A DNA stretch of 64,000 nucleotides, taken from contig OZ024909.1 of NCBI GenBank assembly GCA_964017125.1, positions 55,034,596-55,098,595 of the forward strand, written 5' to 3'. The translations under genes and the position numbers were made by a program. The first letter of the stretch is position 1. Each line of letters opens with the position of its first letter. The notes under the pieces were generated by a model that was not told the origin of the DNA, did no database searches, and worked only from the letters and a program-made list of their open reading frames with translations. Source of the DNA: Flabesymbios commensalis. Its lineage: Eukaryota > Annelida > Polychaeta > Terebellida > Flabelligeridae. This document shows positions 10,271 through 23,400 of the stretch, piece after piece.

Positions 10271-11042
10271 GTTGTTACATCGTGAAGGGTGATGGATGAT
10301 TCTGGATTTCAGCTGGTTTATATTCGCCACCACGCGTCGTGCCAGCTGCCCTCGGGCCCGGGTTTACCACTCCGCATTATAAAGCATCCGCCATCTGCTT
10401 TCCTCCCCTTCAGGGACCTCTGAATAATAAAATATATCTGAAGCATTGTCTCCGGCTGAATCTGATCCTCCCATCACAAAACCAAGGTGTGGAGGATGTG
10501 GCGAGATTACTGGGCAAATAGTATAAATCTAAAAATACATTAGAATCCATGATGACATGATACAAATCCACTACCAACATGGATCTATATGACATTGTAT
10601 TTTTTTGTATTTATGCTTTTCGAAATGGCACTAACTTGTAGCTTAATATTTTGATATCACTTTGTTTCATTCACGTAACCAATAGATAAAAACAGTCATT
10701 GAGAATTAAATTTATAATGCTGTCAAAATATGATATTGATGATAAATGCTATTTTCTGGAATCATGTAGCTTACGACCTTTCGGTCCATATACAGTTTGT
10801 AAGCAAGTCGTAAACAGTTCGGATTACAGTGAGACCGTGTCAGTGTCGTTTCTGTTTTACGACCTTCTGGCTAAAAGCCCCTTCACTCACGACTTCCTGG
10901 CTCATAAAAAAATCATTAGCCTAAATGTTCTTTTTCGAGGGGGGGGGGGGGGATTCACATTTAAAACGCATACATGTACATATCTCTATTTCTATGACAA
11001 ATAAGTCTGGATTGACTTTCTTTCTGTCAATAAAATATCTGT
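10271..11042. other. no gene recognised; G run
   Basis: Contains a run of 14 G at 10939-10952 (15 in unit 2). The frame across it differs between the two units only because of this run, which argues against coding. Confidence 0.55.
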
Positions 11043-11177
11043 CTGTTTGACCTGTAAGGATCTTAGCTAATAAGAAACGCTGGCCAAGCACTGTCTCAAT
11101 GTTGGATCAGCATCTCCGAGGGTGGGTCGTCTATATACGTCACATGACGTCTGGCAGCACATGTATACATAGATTAT

Positions 11178-11360
11178 CACAGTTATTGGGGAATGAAATG
11201 CGTGGTCAAACATCAAGATTTGTGGATGCTTGGTCTAGAATTAAGCATATATAATATTAGTAATTTTCACCCACTTGAAGTTGTGGGTCGCGGTGGCGAG
11301 AGACAACTTCAACTTGAACTGTAAATTTAAATACGATAACTTTGAGTTTTAAAGGTTACA
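11178..11360 (+). mobile_element. TTAA-2 MITE relic (unit 2)
   Basis: Duplicate of 3553-3735. Confidence 0.65.
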
Positions 11361-11726
11361 TGAAGTGGAAAATATACACATTACATTATTGTCACTGACT
11401 TTCGTGCAGACATGGCAGTAGCTAATTACATTTCAAATCAGCAGTTACTGCTGTTTGGCTTTATACGTCAATGCTGTTCAGCTTCCCAAATTAATGTCAA
11501 GACAATCGCTGTTTTACAATAATCAGATGTAGAAAACTACAACGTCTTAAGAATTGAATGGCGCAAATGATAGTGACCAAATCCACTATTATGCCGATAT
11601 GCTCTTCATTTTAAACATTTACATTCCCTCCGAAAAACTGTTTCGAATTTGCACACTTAAAGTTGGATCCATCCGTGAGACTGTCTGTATACATCTACAA
11701 CAATCAAATACAATGTCTTTCCTTCT

Positions 11727-12015
11727 GTAACATTCACAACGCTGAAATATTTTTGTATGACTCATGAAGACCAAAGAATTTTTTCAATTTGAATTCATCA
11801 AAAATGTCTTAGTTAGCTATTTCCGTTTCATTTGAATACCTATATTATGGGTCTACGGCCATCAGGAATATTGTACTCTTTCAGTGCGGTGATCGACTTT
11901 AGTCTGAACTCGACATTTTTTTTCAGTGCGTGGACCGTCTTTGGACGTCAGAATCTGATGTCGTTAGACGTCGGATTCTGAAGTACAAATACGATCCCCG
12001 CGCTGAAAGGGTTAA
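11727..12015 (+). mobile_element. TTAA-1 MITE (unit 2)
   Basis: Duplicate of 4102-4390, with TTAA kept on the right. Confidence 0.75.
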
Positions 12016-12335
12016 TTGTTTCAGTACGGAGTTCCTGGCAGATGAATTTATTTCAAGTCCGGAGTTCCTGGTAGAGTGTGAAGTATCGACGATGGGGACC
12101 CACGGGTACACGACCACATTATTTTGTTATTTATATTTTTCAATGCACGATAAAACAATCGACTTCACTAAAACATTATATAATTTCACGCCTTCCGCTT
12201 CCCCTTATACTCCGGCGACCCCGTTTCTGCAGATTTTGGATGAGCTTGGAAGCCGTCCTGAGAGTGTCACCTGTTGCCTTGCCTTATCTATGGAGCCGAA
12301 CTGAAATGGCTAACACCCGAGATAAGGACATAAGG

Positions 12336-12443
12336 CCAGCTAACACGAGACATTGAGACAGTGCTGGTTTAATGTTGGGCCAGCGTCGTAGACGGTGGAC
12401 CAACATTAAACCAGCACTGGCTCCATGTATCGTGTTAGCTGGG
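12336..12443. repeat. PAL-1b palindrome (unit 2)
   Basis: Duplicate of 4711-4818. Confidence 0.8.
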
Positions 12444-13094
12444 AGCCTGTCAAAACGTGTTGATGATTGTTCTTGTGTGGTAGAAAATGCGCTTTAGTTG
12501 TTGTTTCTTTTGAAAGGTTCACAGTTTTCACGAGAATGAAATATTCATGAATTTCAGACCGTCCTAGGCTTGTAATCTCATTCACTCGGGCTGCCGTGTC
12601 TGCAGAGGCGTAGTCGACAGACCCTTATAATTCATTGAGTAACCTCAAAGCGTCTAACCCACATCTTAGGCAAGACATGTGATTGGTCGAGATGTTCACT
12701 TCCGTGCAACATTTATACACCGGCGGCCCAGAAAATAACCTACTCCATGGATGACCCCGGAAATAATAAAGTCTGAGCCCCTTCGCCACAATCGCGAACA
12801 AACATGGCGCAGATCTCGCACACATCTAGATCGTTCTCGTTACAAACGTCAGTGCCGCCTGTGTAATAGAATGATGACAAAAGCTAAATCGAAATAATTA
12901 GCTGATGTTATTTCATAAAATTCGGACAATTCTTGTCGCCTATGTAACTCAATAACATTGTGCACATAATTCCTCCACCGGCTCTGCCAGAGTTCACATC
13001 AGTAAAATCACTTTGCTGCCATTTATCTAAATATTCTTTGGATACAATTAAAACAATCCGTTCCAAATTTCCGGATAAAGGACAGAATATTCCA

Positions 13095-13495
13095 TCAGTG
13101 CAAAAAAAAAACAGAATTCAGGTTCGAAACTGGTCTATAGTTTTTTATGTCACCCTAGACAGTGATGGTTTCTTTAACAAGGGTGTGATGTGTATTATTT
13201 TCAAAATGTCTTGGAAAAAGCCGGATTTTAAAGACAAATTGGCGATGCTCGTGATGGGAGTTAGCAATGACTTGGTAGGCAATGGGTCCAGATCACAGGA
13301 CTTGTCCTGGGAAGAAAGTATCAATTTCTTAACCTCATCTGCAGTGGCAGGTTCGAATGATGTCATTGGAAAATTAATTTCTGGTGGTGGAATAGGAGAC
13401 ACATTGTGTTTAAGATCACACAATTTCATTCTTTTTTTTTCCTATTTACAAAAAAGGCGGAAAAACTGTGGCAAAGTGTCGTGATATAACTTGTG
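13095..13495 (-). pseudogene. inverted LINE RT fragment (unit 2)
   Basis: Duplicate of 5470-5870, with the same SQDKSCDLDPLPTKSLL signature on the minus strand and the same damage. Shared damage shows that the LINE was dead before the 7.6-kb duplication. Confidence 0.75.
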
Positions 13496-13609
13496 GTAGG
13501 TATTGATTTAGTAGGAACTCGGTGTAGTACCGAGTTGACCGCCCTCCAAAGTTTTCCAGCATTTGTAATGAATGTAAAGGACACTTTGTCAAATATAATA
13601 AGGTCACAC

Positions 13610-14385
13610 TCTCATATGGATTACCAGTGCTTTTCACCGTATACACTACACATCTCAGCTCTACACTATCCAGTTTTAACATAAACCACCATCTTTATGC
13701 CGATGATACTCCAATTTACTTATATATTTCTTTATCAGTTTTAAGGAAGAGACGTTGCAACATTGTTTGTTTAATGGGTGCGTCGGCCTGGCTGACAAGG
13801 TCTAAGCTGAAGCTTAGTTCTAGAAAGACATAATTTCTTCTCATTGGGTCCAAACTTCAGCGAGAAAGAATAATTTTCCATGCTTAATTCTAGGTCACGA
13901 CACAATTCCATCTGCGTCAGCCAAAAACCTTGGTGCTCAACGTTTTTAGTCGTTCCGTTCCTATTCTGAAACATCTTCATTGGCTTCTTGTCAAGTTTCG
14001 CATTCATTTTTACTTTCTGAACCTTAAAAGACAACCAACATGCATACTTACTTGTTCGGCCTAAATGCTCAAACTATCTACGCTCCACAAATCAGAATAA
14101 GAGTTTTCGTCCCTGTGTAAAAAACAAGACTGGGTCAAGGGTTGTTTCTATGTCTGGCCCTGTGCCCATATGTAATGCTCAAACATTTTTAACATTTCGG
14201 AAATTACTCAAATCTCACCTATTTGATCTGGCTTTCTTACTCTAGCTCCTCGGTAGCCCGGCTCCCTGTTAACGAACCTGCTTTGGCCTCGATTATGACA
14301 CATGATGATGCTAATGATTTGTGCGCCTCTGAGATCTGTCCGCTGAGGAAATAGGCGTCACTGACCTAGACTATAATAAGGGCCT
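13610..14385 (+). pseudogene. LINE RT C-terminal half (unit 2)
   Basis: Duplicate of 5985-6760. LYADDTPIYLY is again present, and the stops are shared with unit 1. Confidence 0.8.
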
Positions 14386-14408
14386 GCTGTGCATACACCG
14401 GCATGAGG

Positions 14409-14629
14409 GAGAAGGGGACGTGGCGCAATAGCTAGAGCGCCTGACTGCCTCGCCAGTCACGCATGCGTCCCGGTTTCTAGCCCCGCTGTTCCCGTGTGAG
14501 GTTTTCAGAGGAATATCCTTGTTTCTCCCTTCTCAATGTGACTAGGCGATCACGTTAATAGCGTTACGGTTTAGACCAGTGTATCGACGTTAATTTCGCA
14601 CAGGGCCCCGCGCTGCGCGCTCCTCATAA
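14409..14629 (+). mobile_element. tRNA-derived SINE (unit 2)
   Basis: Duplicate of 6784-7004, including the ACCGGCATGAGG target duplication. Confidence 0.75.
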
Positions 14630-15395
14630 ACCGGCATGAGGTGGCAAGCTGGTGTCGTCAATTTTTCCATCTTCTCAGAAGGAAATATTTTGTTCTATGT
14701 AGAACATGTAGTTGACGGCTTTCCTTCTGTGATAGTGACATTTTGTTTCACTGATTGAATATTTTAGTATAGATTAAACATAATAATATATCATGCATGA
14801 CCTTTCATCTCAAAGTTTTAGGCTTATATAGCAGCCATTGATTGAAAATTATTAAAAAAAAGGTTTTAAAATAATACATGGAAAAGGTAATTTGAGAATA
14901 TTTGTTACTAATATGTACTAATTCACAAAACAAATAGGATTCATGATGACAGATAGCCCTTGATGTTTTCATTGCAAGATTATGCAAATGCGCATTTTAG
15001 AACGGCTTCCGTGTGATTAAAGACTTGTATATTATATCTTTTGTAAATATAGTTTTACATAATATCGACCTTTAGTTTAGTAGCAGTATTATGATGACAT
15101 GCTCTTGCAATAAAATACTATGAATCAGTGCTTCCTCGCTAACCCCGTCATTCCAGAATGGGCAATGCCTGTGCTATATTAAACCTCACTTTCTATTTAC
15201 AGCGCTTCTGTTAATTACGGTAGCATCTGCATCGGGGTATTCAGTAGTTATTATTTAGGCATCAGCTCGAATCAAACATAAATCACTAAGCTACGCATGC
15301 TATCAAATAACCCAGATGTTCTATATGACATTACTTTGATACCCTGATGACACAGTAATCAGGTAATGACGCCCACAGTCTGATATACCAAGCCT

Positions 15396-15455
15396 AACAA
15401 CAGTATATACTTACTTTTTAAGTAAGCAGATACTGTTGTTTGTTTTTGCAGGCAA
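15396..15455. repeat. HP-3 hairpin (unit 2)
   Basis: Duplicate of 7771-7830. Confidence 0.75.
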
Positions 15456-16134
15456 TACTTTATATTTGGGAACAATTGAACATAATATATAAATAGCGAC
15501 TTATTATTTTATTGTTTTGCAGTGAATTACATCAATGGTATCAGTTGTTTACATTAAATAACTATGCACTTATGTTATCAATACGTTTTCTTATTATTGT
15601 GTCTAATATCCCACCCACTGGTCCTCTTCATAGCATGCGCTCCTAATCATATATTCTTCTCATTTATCATCCTCATAATTACTAATCACTTTCTATGTAG
15701 ATCCAAGGACACCATTTATCATAGATTGCACACAGCCTCAGTTGATTTTTTCACGAAAAGGCTATCCATCAACCTGGAAACATTACGCATACTTTACATG
15801 CCAGTAGAATGGTCTAGTTTGCTCCTGAGTGTAAAATATATTTTTGCGTTTGTTAAAATACACCCCAGTGCCATTGAATTTTAAGTAACACATACAAAAT
15901 AAATTGACTTCATAATTCACTTGATAATTAGATGCATTTGATAAGAGCGGTGTATATATTGTGAACATTGAAGACAGACTTGTGTGCTGCAGCCAAAGTG
16001 TTGAGCTCATATCACAACTTACTAAAAATACGGTACTTGCTCAGTTGAAAGTCATACTGTGAACAGGTGAATCCAACAAACAATGTAGGACTGTGGGCGA
16101 GTGTTTATCCTGATTGCTGACATTTTTTAAAGGC

Positions 16135-16516
16135 TTAACCCTTACAGTGGGGGATCGGCTTTAGTCGTCAGAATCTGACGTCTGTAGACGTCAGATTCTG
16201 ACGACTAAAGTCGATCCCCGCACTGTAACAGTAAACATATTTCTAATGGACGTAGACCCATAACGTAGGTATTCAAATGAATCGGGAAGAGCTAACTAAG
16301 ACATTTATGATGATTTAAAATTGAAAAAACCCCTTTGGTCTACCGCGACCCACAACTTCAAATGGGTTAGAATTATTTCATATTTAGTTCATTTAAGAAT
16401 TGAGACCAAATATTTGCAAATATTTCTGTTGTTTAAACACTCAGTTCGTTTTCAATAACAGTGATTTATTCGGCTGTTAAAACGGATTAAAACGATCATA
16501 GGCATGAAAGGGTTAA
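16135..16516 (-). mobile_element. chimeric TTAA-1/TTAA-2 MITE (unit 2)
   Basis: Duplicate of 8510-8891, with TTAA at both ends. Confidence 0.8.
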
Positions 16517-16995
16517 ACAAAATATTCCGACACTGGTAAAAAGCATTGCCTATTTAATTTGCTGTTTTTACGTATTTTTTGCAATACTATACTTTACAAT
16601 TTAACTATACTTTTACAATTATACACTGCTTTGTATGTTACGCGGAGGCATATTCAGCAATAATTATGTAAAAGATTAATGTTTTCGTCATATTTTTTGC
16701 AATATTATAATTTTATTTTCACAAGTATGCACTGTTTTGTATGTTACACAGAGGCCAAGTCAGGGGTATTACCCTGAATAAATATTTTATTATTATTATT
16801 ATTTTTTGTTCACAGCCTTGTACATTTCTGGTTCTTGGGGTGCTCAGATAGTCTTTAATTTATGGCGTCTACACTAATTATCCTCATACTGTGCCCACCC
16901 TCTCACATTTCTTGATGTTATTCACAAAACAGCATTAGGCATTGACGCTGCCTAAAATTCTTAGATTTCTTGTCATTATTATCTATTTTTGTCCT

Positions 16996-17058
16996 TATTA
17001 CCATGATCACCATGATTACCCTGATTACCATGATTACCATTATCACCATGATTACCAT
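16996..17058. repeat. 9-bp minisatellite (unit 2)
   Basis: Duplicate of 9371-9433, with the same copy number. Confidence 0.8.
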
Positions 17059-17813
17059 AAGCTCTTTATGCTTCCAACATGTATTTAATAGTTATTGTTT
17101 TTGGTAACTCATCAACGTAAAACTTTGGTGACGCTGTCCACAAATGATATTATTGTGCTGCTCACAATATTCATTATTTATATTCTTGTTGCTCTACTTA
17201 AATTTAATGTAATTAGTTACTGTTGTTCACTAGTTATTGTGTTTCTTGCCATGGGGTGATATGTACTTCTCACAATATCTCACCTGTCTTCCATATACTC
17301 ACTGCTCAAAACTATTACACAACGTGTAATGTTGACTGCGCACAAGTTCTGGCTGTTGTTCATGAGCTCTCACAAGTGTTCATCAAATGAGCAACCATGA
17401 CCCAGGTTCATGTCACTGGGGGAAGTAGTGTGGCTTGATTGAATACCTAATTAATTATACACGTTTGCTAGGGTAGACAGTGCAATGATCGGACTTCACG
17501 TCCAGATATAATCTCTAGAGAGGATGTACAGGCAGAGCATTGCTATGTACCCTAGCAAATGTGTCTGTATCCGCGCTTCTTTCTCCCAGTGGTTCATGCG
17601 ATGCGTTTACTATTAAGTGTGACACATGTTTTCATAATAATTGTCCTCTGGGATATACATCACCCAGCTGCCGCACCTGATTGTGTCAAGTCACAATGGA
17701 ACAGAGGACAGCATGTATCCCGGGAGAATCTTAAGGGTGCTTCACGCTAATAGTATTTATATTCGTCCTTGGATTAGTTTACGTCGTAATTGATGAACGT
17801 CATCGGATATGCG

Positions 17814-17895
17814 CGTCTCAAGACATTGGCTTAATTTTGGTCCACCGTCGCAAGACGGTGGCCCAAAATTGAGCCAGCGTCCCGCTCCCACCTGG
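17814..17895. repeat. PAL-1b palindrome, partial (unit 2)
   Basis: Duplicate of 10189-10270. One T-to-C difference at 17856 makes the core GTCGCAAGACGG pair better than in unit 1. Confidence 0.65.
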
Positions 17896-18668
17896 GTTGT
17901 TACATCGTGAAGGGTGATGGATGATTCTGGATTTCAGCTGGTTTATATTCGCCACCACGCGTCGTGCCAGCTGCCCTCGGGCCCGGGTTTACCACTCCGC
18001 ATTATAAAGCATCCGCCATCTGCTTTCCTCCCCTTCAGGGACCTCTGAATAATAAAATATATCTGAAGCATTGTCTCCGGCTGAATCTGATCCTCCCATC
18101 ACAAAACCAAGGTGTGGAGGATGTGGCGAGATTACTGGGCAAATAGTATAAATCTAAAAATACATTAGAATCCATGATGACATGATACAAATCCACTACC
18201 AACATGGATCTATATGACATTGTATTTTTTTGTATTTATGCTTTTCGAAATGGCACTAACTTGTAGCTTAATATTTTGATATCACTTTGTTTCATTCACG
18301 TAACCAATAGATAAAAACAGTCATTGAGAATTAAATTTATAATGCTGTCAAAATATGATATTGATGATAAATGCTATTTTCTGGAATCATGTAGCTTACG
18401 ACCTTTCGGTCCATATACAGTTTGTAAGCAAGTCGTAAACAGTTCGGATTACAGTGAGACCGTGTCAGTGTCGTTTCTGTTTTACGACCTTCTGGCTAAA
18501 AGCCCCTTCACTCACGACTTCCTGGCTCATAAAAAAATCATTAGCCTAAATGTTCTTTTTCGAGGGGGGGGGGGGGGGATTCACATTTAAAACGCATACA
18601 TGTACATATCTCTATTTCTATGACAAATAAGTCTGGATTGACTTTCTTTCTGTCAATAAAATATCTGT

Positions 18669-19337
18669 CTGTCTGTCTGTCATATATCTTGCGGCTGCGG
18701 AAAATGCAGTGACCACAAGGAAACTAATAGCACAACTTCGTTTATCCCAAAACACGCTTATGACCTTCTGGTGCGTAAGCGTCGATAGGCCTATATTTTT
18801 TAGCCGAAGTACCTAGGTATCTAAGTACAACTCAATGATCCATGTATCTGAAAAAAACTGAAAGAGGTGTTTCGTCATGATGGGAAAAAAATGGCATCCC
18901 TCAATGATCTTTTCCCCCATCATAGAATTCCACCTGGTAATCTCATGATACGTTACTGAGACGGTTTCATTTGAAATTCTTATATATTTTAATGATAATA
19001 TTACTGTAGTGCGTCAATTGAATCAAATAAAATACATGTGCAAGGGGCTAAAAACTGAGATGTGCTCTGTGGTGATATACAATACTACACTAGCTGTCAG
19101 TATACATGAAATGTAAAAAATTGTGTGAAATAACTAAAACCATCTACAATATATGTAATCGTTTTCTTGAAGATCGCTTTGCAGCCACGTTTGACTGTTC
19201 ATGCAGTCGTTCATGCTCTGCATCAACAATCGTTCTTATTTTCTCCAGGTATGCTAAGCTAACCTGGCTGAATCTAACAAATGCATCTTATTGGCAACGT
19301 TGGTATTATGCTGGCCCAACGTCATTTGAACGTATTA
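18669..19337. other. no gene recognised
   Basis: Starts in a short CTGT microsatellite, then unique AT-rich sequence. A frame at 19106-19360 ends in a palindrome and is not supported. Confidence 0.5.
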
Positions 19338-19447
19338 TCCCAGCGAACACGAGACACTGAACCAATGTTGATTTAATGTTGGCCCATCGTCTTCGACTCT
19401 GGCCCATCAATTAATCAACATTGGTTTAGCGTCTGGTGTTTGGTGGG
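19338..19447. repeat. PAL-1b palindrome
   Basis: CCCAGCGAACACGAGACA on the left and GTCTGGTGTTTGGTGGG on the right; core CCCATCGTCTTCGACTCTGG. Confidence 0.75.
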
Positions 19448-21069
19448 ATGCCGTTCAGGACAGGAATATTCGCCCCTTCATGATTTATTAATGGCATCAG
19501 GCGCGTCTATGACGCCGCAGCTGTCATTAAAAGACAGCTCTCTTACTTTTCTTGTCATTGTGTATTATTTATAGAGCACATGTACGACGCCACACAGTTA
19601 TTTTGTCCCTGTTTGCAAACTCTCACAGAAACATTACAATTTGAAAGCAATTTTCAACAAATAATACCTGTAGAATTTCTAATAACCGAGTTAATAACTG
19701 TTCATCTTTCGTGGTTTTCTAGCTCATCTTTCTTGACGATTTGTCTTCTGAATTATCTTTTTCAAAAAAAAAAAAAAAATGTGGAAATATCAGAATGACG
19801 TCAGTGCCACAGACTTTTGCAATTTGCCACTCTATAAAATTAACTTTGGCTAATCTCAAGTTCTGAACATTATGTTTAATTTTTTGGCAAAAAACCCCAG
19901 ATCTTTTTACTATAAAATGAAAACAGAAATCACCATTTCAAAGTAATTTAGAGTTTTCCTGAATAGTTTTTTTTATGAAAAATTGTGATGTTATTGTAAT
20001 TGTTGAGTACACCAGTCGTTAAATATCGCTCCCAATTATAGGGTTAGCCCTATGAAATGTATGGCATAATTTATCAATTGGCCTCACACCATCGACTAGC
20101 AGCCATTACATGAAGTGAGACAATTTTATTCTGTAAAATAACATTACGATCACAAAGGTATAATATATACGATGGCAAAGTTATAATCTTAGCTTGGCTT
20201 AGCTTAGGTTGTTGTTTTTTCCGGTACATATTTTACAACATACACACGTACATAATGGTCAGCTGTCATACTCATGTCTGTCTAAGATTTATATATTCCA
20301 CTGTCTGATGTATAGCATTAAAGAGTCGATCCAAGTGCTGTTCTTCCAAAGCAAACTGATTGTACATATTTATCAGTTATTATGGTAGGGTAACCTTCAG
20401 CAGTACAGTAATAGTGGTCTCACGGATTGAAGACTATAGCCTTGGATGTGCTTCAGACATGCGCACTTGCAGCGATTTACCTGCTTTAAATGAATAATGG
20501 ATCATGTCTACCGGAGAGTTTGTAATCTTGTAGAATGAAGACAAGATCAAATTAAAATATTTATTATTTCTGTTGGATGCATCATGAGCTTTCCATGATA
20601 TGCTATCATCTACAGAAATATTTTCCTTGGCAAGGTTAAGTCATGTTTTGTATGATCATAATAAATCTATCATGTCACATGGAAGTTGGAGGCAGATGTG
20701 ATCCACCATAAAACAAGATCAGGATGTTTTGATACATCACTTCCCAGCCGATATGGGGCACTGCCTTAATGCTACAGAAACATCAAGATTCTGGCCAAAC
20801 ACTGAGACAGCTCTGAGCTATAGTCGATCATTGAACATTCTGAGGACAGGTTCTATCCGTATCTTGGTACTGCGCCATATTATACTCCAATGCTAAAGGG
20901 AAAATACCATAATTGATAATGTGAATGTGCCTTACTATTGTCAACCGAGTCTTCCAGTAGTAAAAACATATTTTGATATGTTTTGAAAATGTTTTCAATA
21001 TGTTTTGAAAATAACAATAAGATTATCTGAAGCACAGTGAGAACTAATAATAACAAGATTTAAAAAAAC

Positions 21070-21336
21070 TCGTGAACGCAGGTTTTATGGTTATGACGGG
21101 GGGCTGAAGTTTTTGTCGCAGACAAATTATTTATTTTAGATTGTATTACATGTTTATATACATATATAAATAGAACAGTTCTTGAAGTAAATTATTCATC
21201 GTGAACGCAGGTTTTATGGCTATGACGGGGGGCTGAAGTTTTTGTCGCAGACAAATTATTTATTCCAGATTTCATTACATGTTTATATATATATATATAT
21301 ATATATAAATAGAACAGTTCTTGAAGTAAATTATTT
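21070..21336. repeat. 129-bp internal tandem repeat, copy A only
   Basis: TCGTGAACGCAGGTTTTATG begins at 21070 and again at 21199. Each unit ends CAGTTCTTGAAGTAAATTAT and holds a TA run that has expanded in the second unit. Copy B has one unit (near 25982-26130). Confidence 0.85.
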
Positions 21337-21461
21337 ATTTCACGCAGGGTCCGCCCGAAATTATTTATTTTAAAAATACTCTCCCCTGGAGATTAAATGG
21401 TGGCCCCAACCTATACTAGATACACAGACCCAATTGTGGCTTGACCTTATAATTATCCCTC

Positions 21462-21677
21462 ATCCCTATTTAAATTTTCAACCACTTGAAGTTGTGTCAC
21501 GCTACCGCGATCCACAACTTCAAGTGGGTGAAAATTACTCACATTTGTTTAATTTGAGATCAAACATCTGCAACTCTTGATGTTTAAACAGACATTTCGT
21601 TCTCAATAACTGTGATTCAACCTGGTGACAAAATAAATTAAAACCGACTATAGTCGTGATTAGCAGGCAAAGGATGA
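21462..21677 (-). mobile_element. TTAA-2 MITE
   Basis: Reversed: hairpin CAACCACTTGAAGTTGTG / CACAACTTCAAGTGGG, then GATGTTTAAACAGACATTTC and the end GTGATTAGCAGGCAAAGG. Terminal TTAA is lost. The same element in copy B (26266) shows that it predates the A/B duplication. Confidence 0.75.
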
Positions 21678-21993
21678 AGGTCAAACCACAATTGCGTCTC
21701 TGTATCTATTATCCTGAGAAGGAGCCCACTCAATCATTGTGAAAGAAAAAAAACGTGTGTTTACGATCACGTTCACGTTCAGCATCCATGGAAAATGCTA
21801 CCTACATTATTAACCAGTGGACAGCGGCTCGGGTCGGCCTCACTCTCAAACTGTCCTTGAATTTACATCCAAAATTGATGAGATACGACGTAAAAGCACA
21901 GAAACAATCACTCTGGCACCTGCGTGCGCTGCTCAAAAATGCCCAGATTCATCATTCAGCTTCTGGGAAAACTCCTCCGAGCACCGCTGCAGT

Positions 21994-22058
21994 GCAAAGG
22001 CAGACACCTGTAACTGCTTACGTTTCAAGTAAGCAGTTACTGTTGTTTGCCATTGCAT
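21994..22058. repeat. HP-3 hairpin
   Basis: GCAAAGGCAGACACCTGTAA, CTGCTTACG, loop TTTC, then AAGTAAGCAGTTACTG and TTGTTTGCCATTGC. Confidence 0.75.
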
Positions 22059-22292
22059 GGCAGAGCTTATCAACTCGCTGATTTCGATCACATCACGTGT
22101 TTTTATTTCTCCGGCGTGATGACTGGCTGGTACACTGCAGGATGCGCCGCTGCATCAAAAAGAAGTGACCCCACCCGGAAAAAACACGATACATAACAGG
22201 AATCAATGCAGCCAGGGACTTTAATTCCGGGATTCGACAACCGGCGATCTCTTGCCGAGACAAGCGGGAGTCGGCGCACATCCGTGCCGTTT

Positions 22293-22601
22293 TAGTCCAG
22301 GGGTATCAGATAATAACCCGGAACAAATTCGTAACAAGCTGAAAATTGCAGCATAATGTTGTTGATACAACATAGAAAAACATATCAAACGTCCTCTAAA
22401 GTCCTCCTTTTTCACCCCTTATTACCACAAGTTATCGTTATTAGGCCTACCCTTTATTACCCCTTATTACCCCAATTTCGGGCACTAATACCAGGGCGAT
22501 TTTAGAGTTTTCCTGAATAGCAATTATATGCTGAAATTTTCAGCTTGTTACGAATTTGTTCCAGGTCTCTATATGCTTTTTAGCCTAATACCCCTGGACT
22601 A
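22293..22601. mobile_element. TA-flanked MITE with two-part terminal repeat
   Basis: The ends are TA GTCCAGGGGTAT and ATACCCCTGGAC TA. A second, longer inverted block lies inside: GGAACAAATTCGTAACAAGC and TGAAAATTGCAGCAT against its complement at 22530-22562. The centre holds TTATTACCCC repeats. TA flanks suggest a Tc1/mariner-type target; no transposase is present. Confidence 0.75.
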
Positions 22602-22800
22602 TTTGTTTTTTACTTGTGGAGCAGCCGGATGTGTTTATATCCATGCGACGAGTTCTCATTTCCGTCAGTTTGTGTCGGGAATGGAGACGCAGTTTACACT
22701 TTTGACGAGCGGCTCTCGTTTCCTGGTTCTAATTCCATCAGCTTCGCAATCAATCCAAATTAAGCCAGACAACCTGCTCATCATAACTTGAAACGCAGCT

Positions 22801-22873
22801 GGTCCACCACGTTGGTTCTGCGTTGGGTCGGTGTCGAACGACGCCGGCCCAACGCAGAGCCAATGTGGTGGGA
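22801..22873. repeat. PAL-1-like palindrome
   Basis: GGTCCACCACGTTGGTTCTG pairs with CAGAGCCAATGTGGTGGGAC; the core GTGTCGAACGACGCCGGCCC is PAL-1-like. The outer ends differ from the main family. Confidence 0.65.
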
Positions 22874-23400
22874 CAGTTGAGAGTCCATGCTGGAATTCCA
22901 TCATGTCCTGAAGGGCTAACGACGGCTATCATGATTCAATATGCCGTCACTGCCCCCCCCCCCTCCCCCTTGCCACGCATAACATAACACCTGACCCATT
23001 AAGCCTCGCAGGATAGGCCAAGTAAGTAAATAACTACCTAATATTTGCCGAAAGAAGACATTTGATATGTACGAATCATAGCGTATTTTTATTGTGATAT
23101 CCAATTTTCTTGATTTAGCTTATCAACGTTAAATAGAATTAACTCAGATAAACTATTATAATTTACCGTCCAATACACCTAAAACATAAACAAATTATTG
23201 GTTAAAGTTACGATGAAAATCAATATTTTCAGATTCGTTAGCTGCCCAAGTAAATGTGGAAACATTTTCAATTTGTGAAATAAAAGTTATATGAGAAGAT
23301 GAAGGAATACTACACCATCGAACGTCACTTTCTCACTATACATCGTCATAAAATAAGAAGGACATTCTATCGTGAAATATAAATCGGCCTAATTGTGGGG

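Larger units (their letters stand above)
3418..11042. repeat. 7.6-kb tandem duplication, unit 1
   Basis: This whole block repeats immediately at 11043-18668. The period is 7,625 bp, growing by one after a G run of 14 here against 15 there. By eye the differences are T/C at 4672, G/T at 5264, G/T at 7710, C/A at 9232, T/C at 10231 and the G run. Both edges lie in CTGT: the unit opens CTGTTTGACC, and unit 2 ends in a CTGT microsatellite, so the junction has at least 4 bp of microhomology. It contains only mobile-element debris. It is either a very recent duplication or an assembly duplication. Confidence 0.95.
11043..18668. repeat. 7.6-kb tandem duplication, unit 2
   Basis: A near-identical repeat of 3418-11042. 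It ends in CTGTCTGTCTGTCTGT, where the unique flank begins. Contents follow in the same order at +7,625. Confidence 0.95.
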
